A stretch of 64,000 bases of DNA from Myrmaecium sp. VS I D KN 1 (taxonomy: Eukaryota; Ascomycota; Dothideomycetes; Valsariales; Valsariaceae), in contig JADQAV010000036.1 in NCBI GenBank assembly GCA_019775845.1, forward strand, positions 276,565 to 340,564, read 5' to 3'. Below, piece after piece: positions 57,158 to 64,000 of the stretch. The translations under genes and the position numbers were made by a program. Each line of letters opens with the position of its first letter. Position 1 is the stretch's first letter. The notes beneath the pieces were generated by a model. The model saw nothing but the letters and a program-made list of their open reading frames with translations, had not been told where the DNA came from and did no database searches.

Positions 57158-58153
57158 TCACTCCGCGTATATATTTCCTCTCATTCTCTGCAACCCTTCT
57201 AAGAACCCTCCGCCACCATGGTTCTGCGGGCTTCGCTGCCTCTCCCCACTACCAGCATGGCCCTTGGCTACTCTACCGGCCTTTGCCTTCTCCTCAGCCA
57301 ACTTCGCTAGCCCCTCAACAAATCTTGTCCTCGCTTTCTCCTCGGCCGTGCCCTTCCACACAGTCGCCAACTCCCTCAGTGCTTCGATCCTCTTATTTGC
57401 CTCCTCCTCTCCTCCTGGCCCCGTAACCATCTCTGCGATCTCAGCGCGCAGCTTCTCCGCGAACTCTTGTCCCTTCTCTTCACGCGTGTGGTTCTCCGAG
57501 CCGGGTTCGGGCGCGGAGACGGAGATAAGAGAGGATCCAAAAGATACCTCGGACGGTGGAAGCGTCCACTGCATCGCCTCGCCAAAGACTTTGATTACAC
57601 TCTCCAGCCGGGATCGCACCAACGTCAATGTCTTGAGGCGCGAGATGTGTTCCGGTTCCGATGCCTGGTCACCTCCCGCAGTTGCTGCAGCGAAATCTCC
57701 TTCGCCGGAATCGGCTGCCACTGTCGGGGTTTCCGGCTCATCCCGCTCGTTGACGTGCAGACCACCCGGAACGAATCTCTCGATGTCGGGGCGGAGGCCT
57801 TCAGTCAGCAAGTCTGTGAGACCCGTGATTTCGCCGCGGAGGAGCTCGACCTCGTAAGCTAGGCGTCCCCCGCTTCGCAGAATATCATCGGTGAGCTGAG
57901 TGAGGACGGTGGAGAGGCGCGTAGTCTGCGCGTTGAGCTGGGAGAGGAGCGTTTGCGTTTGGGCGGAAAGGTCAGCGAGAGAGATGGGCGTGGATGAGTC
58001 GTTCGACGTCGAGCGTGTACCCTTGGCGGAGAGGGAGAGCGGAGGAAGGGCGTTGTTGAGATAGGTGGTCGGATCGAAGGTAGGGGCGAGGAAAGGTTGC
58101 AGCGAGGAGTCAGAGACGTGATGTGATCTGGGGGCTGTGGGGTCAATGGCCAT
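57158..58153 (-). CDS. fungal COG complex subunit 7-like protein
   Basis: A single exon of 331 residues. The N-terminal part reads FDPTTYLNNALPPLSLS, the typical opening of short fungal COG-complex subunits. It is followed by a predicted coiled coil (LSAQTQTLLSQLNAQTTRLS, then a stretch ending RLAYEVELLRGEITGL). Further helices follow, including LKTLTLVRSRLESVIKVFGE with MQW after it, and EALRELATVWKGTAEEKAR. COG is the eight-subunit tether for retrograde vesicles at the Golgi. The small size fits fungal Cog7, which is much shorter than the animal subunit. The COG assignment is good; which subunit (7, possibly 5) is less certain. Confidence 0.7.
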   Translation of the reverse strand: MAIDPTAPRSHHVSDSSLQPFLAPTFDPTTYLNNALPPLSLSAKGTRSTSNDSSTPISLADLSAQTQTLLSQLNAQTTRLSTVLTQLTDDILRSGGRLAYEVELLRGEITGLTDLLTEGLRPDIERFVPGGLHVNERDEPETPTVAADSGEGDFAAATAGGDQASEPEHISRLKTLTLVRSRLESVIKVFGEAMQWTLPPSEVSFGSSLISVSAPEPGSENHTREEKGQEFAEKLRAEIAEMVTGPGGEEEANKRIEALRELATVWKGTAEEKARTRFVEGLAKLAEEKAKAGRVAKGHAGSGERQRSPQNHGGGGFLEGLQRMRGNIYAE

Positions 58154-59467
58154 GCTGGGCGATGTGGACGAGAGATTGAAGGAGATGTATCCGTAGGTGG
58201 CTGGATGTCGGTTTCTTCATAGGCGGTCGCTCGATGCTGAGGTTGGATTTAGAGAGCTTTGGCGCGTTGGTCGGTCGGACCCTGGCGGTCGGTAGGTCCA
58301 TCCACGTCGTAGATTGGCGGGGGTGGGGCCGGAGCGAGCTGTTTTGGTATGTGAATATCTTGCCTACCTTATTGCCTTATGTACACCCGGTGGGGCGGGT
58401 AACCACCTACTAGCTTGCTTGTAGGTATCTACCTAGGAGTACCTTTGTACGAAGACATAAGTGCCTACCTGTCTCAGCGTGATCTCATGCACGACTTTCT
58501 TAAAGGAAGTGAACAGCTTCAGGACAGCTTTTGATTAGCTTATATAGCGCTCAAAAGTCTTCCCTCAGCAAAAGCAAGCAAGACGCTAACCGTCGGCCTT
58601 GACAAGAGGCGGTATGGTAGGTTGTACATCCATACTCATCCGCCAGCTCAGTCGGCAGGCCATGACTGGATATACGCCGCAACGGTCTGTCAAGCCTCAT
58701 GCTGTGATGCATGAGATTGATCGCCAGGGCGGCATGACGGCGCATGATGGGAGTCATGGAAGCTTTTCGCCTTACTAGAACGCTCACTTTCGGGCGGCGG
58801 CCTGCTTACACCGGAACCCTACCGGGACGGGACGTACGTGTCTGTGGTAATGTAGTACACCTGAGAGGTTGGCCTACTGCCTACTGCGTGCCTCAATCGC
58901 GGTGACATACTCGCCCGTAGGTACCGAGAGCTTCACACGCACACACACTCTCTCTCTTTTCTCTCTCTCTCTTGCTCTCTATCAATCTCTCTCTTACTTG
59001 CCTCACCTATAACCAAGCACTTTCGGCATTTGCTCATCTCGACTTGTCACGCTTTCCCTTCCCATTCGTTTTGCGTGTCACATGCGCCGTGCTCTTCTCA
59101 TCTACCCACGTCGTCTAGCATCTGTCTCTCACAACTTCCCAGAAACCGTCGTCGAGAACATTCAGAAACGCCATCACGCCCACTCTCCATCAACGGTTCA
59201 CCTCTCTATATAACGTTCCAGAACACTCGCTGTTCTCAATATTACGAGACACAACCGTCACTATCGCCTTACTAAACTACTACATACACCGACTGTTCTT
59301 CCGCGGCTCTTGCTACAACTCTTACCTCAATGACGGCAGGATCGACAGTACTTTACTATAGTATCTACAATTAGCGTCCTCTATCTCGATTGCGCAGCCA
59401 CCTCACTCTTATTATTCTCGCTCTTGCTAGTGTGTCACAACGACACCAGGTCGATAAGTAACCGAAC
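58154..59467. other. 1.3-kb gene-free divergent region
   Basis: The promoter region of the Cog7-like gene (minus) and the PARP-E2 gene (plus). It contains a TAGGTA-TC-TACCTA inverted repeat near 58422-58436 with nearby TACCT/AGGTA copies. A CA/CT microsatellite at about 58932-58998 lies in the probable leader of the plus-strand gene. Confidence 0.6.
58932..58998. repeat. CA/CT microsatellite
   Basis: A short CACACA run passes into interrupted CTCTCT runs. It lies about 470-535 bases before the PARP-E2 start codon. Confidence 0.85.
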
Positions 59468-62400
59468 ATGCCTCGCAAGGCCTTTCTAGCAGATCTGCAG
59501 GAGATCAACGGCAGCAAATATCTACATGTCAGCAATGTCAAGAAAGGTGAAGATGACGGCGAGTTTACTTTCGATCTCTGGCTTCCTGAGCTACACACTA
59601 TTCAGCTCTCCGCCCTTGTCCAAGAGGTCTCCGACTATCCGAAAGAGCATACGGTTATGTTCATTGGTAATGATGACACTCCCTCATGGTTTGCAAAGTA
59701 TTTCGATCATCTGGGGAAGCAGGCTTTGGGTAAGACCGTACCTCAGATTCTGGACATCCTGGAGGGTTTTATGACTTCTGTCGGAAGCGGCTCCACTTTG
59801 AGCCATTTTGAGGACGAGCAGGAACAATCGGAGGATGAGATCTTCGACTTCGATGATCAGGAGTCCGTGGAGGATGATTCAGTCCCCAACCTCGAGGTCG
59901 GTCCCAAGCGTTCGCCGGATGAACTTATCACTCTTCGGAGGAGGCTGCGCCAGGACCTTAGAATTGCGAAAGAATCCGGTTTTAAGGTCGGCCACTACGG
60001 GCTTCCACTCCAAGGGTACCCGTGTTTCATAACCATCTCGTGCAGGATCTCGAAGCTCGGCTTGACCGAAGGCGCACGCACTGCCTGGGCGCTTGATTCC
60101 ACTGACTATCTGGTCCTCACCATGTACTATCCTGATGGGTACAAGTCTTTGCAGGACTTTGAACATTCGCCAATGGCTGGCAAGAAATTGCAGATGCACG
60201 TCGGCACGTGTGGAAATTACAAGCCCACCTTATATGAGGTCTCGAAAGTGTTTGGACACAAAGTCCTTCAGCAAGAAACGCGCCACGACAAAGCCCTTCG
60301 TGACTGTTTCATCAGTACCCCGTTGAACACGAAGCTCAATGAGCGCCTCCTCACCCTCATTAACTATCGCAGGCTGGGTCTGCCATGGTCCGGAGCTGAA
60401 CGACTCTTCAACCACAGTTATGGCAAGCTTGCTGACCACACTTCCGATCTCCTCCATGAGTATGGCGATGAAGACATGACTACAGAGCATTTTGCGCCCA
60501 TGGTAGCTGCAGACCATTTCCGCGATCCCACGCCGTCTTCTTTTCCATTGATCGCCATGCAATGGGTTCTCCGACACGTCGTTCGCTGCACCGAGTTCTG
60601 CGTGGTGTGCTTCGAGAAACTGGACGATAATCTAGGGGCCCTGAAACCTTATGTATGCGACAAGCCTCTGTGCCTTTACCAATACATGGCTATCGGTCTT
60701 GGGCCTTCCATCGAACATGAAGTTCTCAGCCAACCTAAGGTGGTGGATCTCCTCATTAGCTTCTGCTATGTGGGCGTGAAAACGATGGGACATGTATGCA
60801 ATCATTTGCCGATTGGGCTGAACTTCGCCGTTCCCGAACCGACTCATCTCTTCGTTGACGTTGTCTTGAAAGGACCTCCCTTCAAGGAAGACAGCGGGTT
60901 CTTGGTCTTTTATGATCGAACTAGGAGGGAACTACTTTTCAAGGAGGACAGCTATACTACCTGCCCTGCGAAGGCTGGAGATTGGATCATTATTACCCCC
61001 TTTGAAGGCCGGAAGATCAATCATCGGGCCATGCATCACCCAACTGTCCATTGTCGCGTCATCGACACCGCGTGCTTCCCGACTGTTCAGCTTGGAGAAC
61101 CGGTGGCTGCACCAGTTATGCTTCCACACGAAACTCCACCCGCCGTGGCTGCTGGCCAGGGAGAAGGCATCACTGGACTAGCACGCTCCAGAGCGTTTGT
61201 GTACAACCGCAACTTTGATGACCTGGAAACCTCCGAACAATGCACGGTCATGTGGAAATTGCTCGACATGATGCCAAGCATGGAAGATATGAAGTCCTAT
61301 CTCAATGAGAACCCTGGCCACAGCTTAGCGGACTGGAAGGAGAGGATGTCCCCCGCTCTGTACGGTATACTCCGCTGGATCATTGTCTCCAATCGCGCAT
61401 GCATCATCCAGGACGACAGTTCGCAAGCTAAGGAGGTTTCTGGGACCATGAAAGAGCGTGTTATCGGGATGCCTGGATGGGAACAATTTCACTTCGTCAC
61501 CGGGGCCCCAGATAAGGAGAAGCGGTTTCTCAGAGAAGTTGAGCTGGCTGTAACGCGCAAGAAACTGAAACATCCCACCTTGTTCGCGTTTCACGGCAGT
61601 AGGCTAGAGAACTGGCACAGTATCATTCGAGAAGGGATTCATTTTGGGAAGCAGATCAACGGACGTGCATACGGCAACGGTGTCTATCATTCACTGGATT
61701 GTAGCGTGAGTAGGGGGTATACTTCTGGAGGTACTTCTGGTAGCTACACTTGGCCGCAAAGCTGTCTGAAGATCCATACTGCGATGGCGCTTAACGAGAT
61801 TGTCAATTCTCCTAGCGAGTTCGTTTCGAATTCGCCACATCTCGTCGTGAGCCAGCTGGACTGGATCCAGACACGCTACCTTTTCGTTCTCCAGCGGGAT
61901 AAAGAGGCGATGGTATTTGGTGACAACGAGCTACCGGAATCAACTGTTACTTATCCTCTGTTCCAGCACGACCCTCTCAGGACGCCTCGGGGAGATACTC
62001 ACAAACCTCTCCAAATTCCCCTATCTGCGTCGCCATTTTGTCGTCGGACACTTACGAGATCATCTCAGGGCTGCTTCAAGGGTACCAAGAAGTTGAGGTT
62101 GTTTAGGCAGCCAGAGGCTAGTAGAGCAATCGAACCTCGAGAAGATAACGACGATGCGGCTAGCATAATCACTGACGACCAAGATCGCGCGCTCCTCTTC
62201 GACGATGAAGACGAACCTAGCATAGATACTAAGTTGCTCGATGTCACACCATACACGGTGACGACGCTCTCGGCGAAAGATCTGCCGATGATGGCCTTGC
62301 CAACCTACGCCAGTAATACAGCCACCCGACGCCTCCAAAAGGACCTCATGACGACACTGAAGCTCCAGGCCGCTACCACACCTCACAAGCAGCACGAGCT

Positions 62401-62887
62401 CGGATGGCACCTGCACTCCTACCTCTCCGAAGACAACCTGTACCAGTGGATTGTCGAGCTGCACTCCTTCCCGCTGTCCCTGCCTCTCGCGCAAGACATG
62501 CAGAGGCACCACCTGTCCTCCGTCCTCCTCGAACTCCGCTTCGGGCCCTCGTACCCTATGTCACCGCCTTTCATCCGCGTGATCCGGCCCCGCTTCCTCC
62601 CCTTCGCCGCCGGCGGCGGCGGGCACGTGACCGCGGGCGGAGCGCTGTGCATGGAGCTGCTGACCAACGACGGCTGGAGCGCGGTCAACGCCATCGAGGC
62701 CGTCCTGCTCCAGGTGCGCCTCGCGCTGTGCAGCGAGGAGCCCCGGCCGGCGCGATTGGACCGCAACTGGCAATATGAATACGGCGTCGGCGAGGCGGTG
62801 GAAGCGTTTCGGCGCGCGTGTCAGGCGCATGGCTGGAGAGTGCCGGCTGATCTAATCCAGGTGAGCAGCCTGATGCCATCGACGTGA
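59468..62887 (+). CDS. PARP-catalytic domain fused to a UBE2Q-like E2 domain
   Basis: A single exon of 1139 residues. The N-terminal 120 residues are an unassigned domain, followed by an acidic linker. Residues 378-402 hold CVVC and C-x4-C (378, 381, 397, 402) just before LCLYQYMAIGLG, like the zinc-binding part of animal PARP6/PARP8. The ADP-ribosyltransferase fold follows: FHGSRLENW (His709), GRAYGNGVYHS and QTRYLFVL. The position of PARP1 Glu988 appears to be His (SPHLVVSQLD), so chain elongation is unlikely; mono-ADP-ribosylation or no activity is expected. Residues about 975-1130 form a ubiquitin-conjugating-type domain of the UBE2Q type, with FGPSYPMSPPFIRV and the candidate catalytic Cys1061 in GGALCMELLTNDGWS. 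PARP-E2 fusions are known from fungi; the role is not established. Confidence 0.88.
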   Translation: MPRKAFLADLQEINGSKYLHVSNVKKGEDDGEFTFDLWLPELHTIQLSALVQEVSDYPKEHTVMFIGNDDTPSWFAKYFDHLGKQALGKTVPQILDILEGFMTSVGSGSTLSHFEDEQEQSEDEIFDFDDQESVEDDSVPNLEVGPKRSPDELITLRRRLRQDLRIAKESGFKVGHYGLPLQGYPCFITISCRISKLGLTEGARTAWALDSTDYLVLTMYYPDGYKSLQDFEHSPMAGKKLQMHVGTCGNYKPTLYEVSKVFGHKVLQQETRHDKALRDCFISTPLNTKLNERLLTLINYRRLGLPWSGAERLFNHSYGKLADHTSDLLHEYGDEDMTTEHFAPMVAADHFRDPTPSSFPLIAMQWVLRHVVRCTEFCVVCFEKLDDNLGALKPYVCDKPLCLYQYMAIGLGPSIEHEVLSQPKVVDLLISFCYVGVKTMGHVCNHLPIGLNFAVPEPTHLFVDVVLKGPPFKEDSGFLVFYDRTRRELLFKEDSYTTCPAKAGDWIIITPFEGRKINHRAMHHPTVHCRVIDTACFPTVQLGEPVAAPVMLPHETPPAVAAGQGEGITGLARSRAFVYNRNFDDLETSEQCTVMWKLLDMMPSMEDMKSYLNENPGHSLADWKERMSPALYGILRWIIVSNRACIIQDDSSQAKEVSGTMKERVIGMPGWEQFHFVTGAPDKEKRFLREVELAVTRKKLKHPTLFAFHGSRLENWHSIIREGIHFGKQINGRAYGNGVYHSLDCSVSRGYTSGGTSGSYTWPQSCLKIHTAMALNEIVNSPSEFVSNSPHLVVSQLDWIQTRYLFVLQRDKEAMVFGDNELPESTVTYPLFQHDPLRTPRGDTHKPLQIPLSASPFCRRTLTRSSQGCFKGTKKLRLFRQPEASRAIEPREDNDDAASIITDDQDRALLFDDEDEPSIDTKLLDVTPYTVTTLSAKDLPMMALPTYASNTATRRLQKDLMTTLKLQAATTPHKQHELGWHLHSYLSEDNLYQWIVELHSFPLSLPLAQDMQRHHLSSVLLELRFGPSYPMSPPFIRVIRPRFLPFAAGGGGHVTAGGALCMELLTNDGWSAVNAIEAVLLQVRLALCSEEPRPARLDRNWQYEYGVGEAVEAFRRACQAHGWRVPADLIQVSSLMPST

Positions 62888-63163
62888 TTGAACGGTTCTC
62901 TTCATTGGGCCATATGGGCGGCTGCGGACGATGATTCGAGGATCAGGAAGGTGTAATAGATGAACTTTTCTCATTTTCTTTCGAATCCTTCCCTTCTCCT
63001 TATGGATGCCTGAAATGGTCGCATCGGGAGATTATGAGCGAGGCCCAATTTTAAGTGATCGATGGCAGGCCGAGTACTAATTACTGACCGCCAGGACAGT
63101 GAAGAGTCCGCTGGTGATGCAGTCTTGGTATATAGGTGGCTAGGCGACCATATCCGAAATGTG

Positions 63164-64000
63164 TCATTCAATCTGTCTGTTGCGCCTACGTAGGCATTTA
63201 ACCATTTTAATCGCTCTCTCACTTCGTAATGCGCGATACCGAGCGAGTCTGAGGGCCAAGGCGGACTGGTATGCGAGGAGGTCAAACCGGTTGTTCAAAC
63301 GCCGACACGCGTAGAGCCAGACCCGCGAATTCGCCGGGCCCCCAAACAGCGGCCAGGCCAACCCGACGGTCACGCAGAGATAGAGCTCGCAGCTTCCGTG
63401 AAAGAGAACCGCGCACTCCTCCCGCTCGACGTACCAAGCCACGCAGCAGCCCTCGGCGAGACAGGGTGCGAAATGAAGGCGCATGCATTTCCCTTGCTGC
63501 GGCCGGCCAAGGCACGGGAGGGAGCAGCAGCCCCGGTGGGCGCCGGGCGAGACGGCGGCGATAGCGGGCAGGCGACGATAGCAGCGGCGGAGGAGCTCGA
63601 CGGGCCGGACCCACGGGTCCTCCGTGGTGCAGAGGTAGTGCCGGGCGAAGTAGACCGGCACGAAACTGTCAGGTGCGTAGTAGGGATTCCACGGCGGCAG
63701 CTCGGACTCGCACCGGATGCCCGGCGCCACGAAATGGGGCGACAGCGACGTGGACCCGGACCCGGACCGCGACCGCGACCGGTCGGCCGGCCCCCGATGC
63801 GAGGGATCCGCGCACTTGAGCCAGGCGTCCCTCCGCTCGTGGATGTCGAGCAGCTCCGCGCGCGTGGCGCTGACGTGCTCGCACAGGACGAACGTCGCCG
63901 CGTCGCCGCGGCAGCGTCGCTCCGTCGGGCGCCGCGCCCGCTCCGCCCGCGCGAAGGCCCGCGCGGGATGCTCGGCGCGGCAGCCGGCGCAGAACAGGTG
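63164..64000 (-). CDS. cysteine-rich fungal F-box-type protein, 5' partial
   Basis: The frame ends at 63164 and is open to the window edge, so the N-terminus is missing; 278 residues are visible. The upstream part reads HLFCAGCRAEHP, a CRG, then VLCEHVSATRAEL. This pattern of Cys pairs and LCEH is seen in many uncharacterised fungal F-box-type proteins. Next come a Ser/Arg/Gly linker and a Cys-rich segment (LCTTEDPW, HRGCCSLPC, FAPCLAEGCC). The end is basic (SERAIKMVKCLRRRNRQ). The F-box itself would lie upstream of the window and is not seen. The assignment rests on overall pattern only. Confidence 0.55.
   Translation of the reverse strand, partial: HLFCAGCRAEHPARAFARAERARRPTERRCRGDAATFVLCEHVSATRAELLDIHERRDAWLKCADPSHRGPADRSRSRSGSGSTSLSPHFVAPGIRCESELPPWNPYYAPDSFVPVYFARHYLCTTEDPWVRPVELLRRCYRRLPAIAAVSPGAHRGCCSLPCLGRPQQGKCMRLHFAPCLAEGCCVAWYVEREECAVLFHGSCELYLCVTVGLAWPLFGGPANSRVWLYACRRLNNRFDLLAYQSALALRLARYRALRSERAIKMVKCLRRRNRQIE

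Noticed and set aside
1-64000. tRNA, 5S rRNA, transposon terminal repeats and CRISPR arrays
   Set aside because: Looked for A/B box-like sequences, long terminal or inverted repeats and regularly spaced repeats by eye; none was convincing.

Overview
The window is nuclear DNA of a filamentous ascomycete (Pezizomycotina). The signs are compact protein genes, most interrupted by short introns (about 50-140 bases) with GT...AG ends and a CTRAY branch site close to the acceptor. Dense genes sit on both strands, overall GC is moderate to high, and the protein set is typical (Rat1, Uso1, La, Sfi1, Gpi8, isoleucyl-tRNA synthetase, fungal Cog7-like). I cannot place it to class. I found no rRNA, tRNA, transposon, CRISPR array or secondary-metabolite cluster. 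Two N bases at 41166-41167 mark an unresolved homopolymer.

Layout, left to right. 1-10.6 kb, all plus strand: the 3' part of a GYF-domain protein, a large AAA+ ATPase, and a PTEN-type lipid phosphatase whose first coding exon is only the ATG. 11.5-17.3 kb: La RNA chaperone (minus) and mitochondrial ribosomal protein uS4m (plus) as a divergent pair, then an unknown protein (minus). 17.3-25 kb: a 2.25 kb gene-free stretch, a DUF1399/glycine-rich-domain protein with an extreme Gly-Cys tail, and an unknown protein carrying two eIF4E-binding-like motifs. 25.5-33.2 kb: Rat1/Xrn2 and Uso1/p115, divergent. 33.8-40.1 kb: an Rsc6/Swp73 chromatin-remodeller subunit, a cytosine-deaminase-like protein that has lost most metal ligands, and a putative zinc-finger protein followed by a 19-bp tandem repeat. 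41.2-49.3 kb: Sfi1 (spindle pole/centrin-binding) and cytosolic isoleucyl-tRNA synthetase, both minus. 50.7-54.7 kb: an OPT transporter and Gpi8 as a divergent pair. 55.3-64 kb: an unknown protein, a Cog7-like Golgi tether subunit, a PARP-E2 fusion protein and a partial cysteine-rich F-box-type protein.

The genes do not form one pathway. Most are housekeeping genes of RNA metabolism (La, Rat1, uS4m, IleRS), secretion (Uso1, Cog7-like, Gpi8) and chromosome or chromatin function (Sfi1, Rsc6). The most unusual items are the apparently dead amidohydrolase, the PARP-E2 fusion with a non-glutamate third triad position, and the candidate 4E-binding protein. Exon joins were made by eye from splice signals, reading frame and family similarity. 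No alignment or database search was run.
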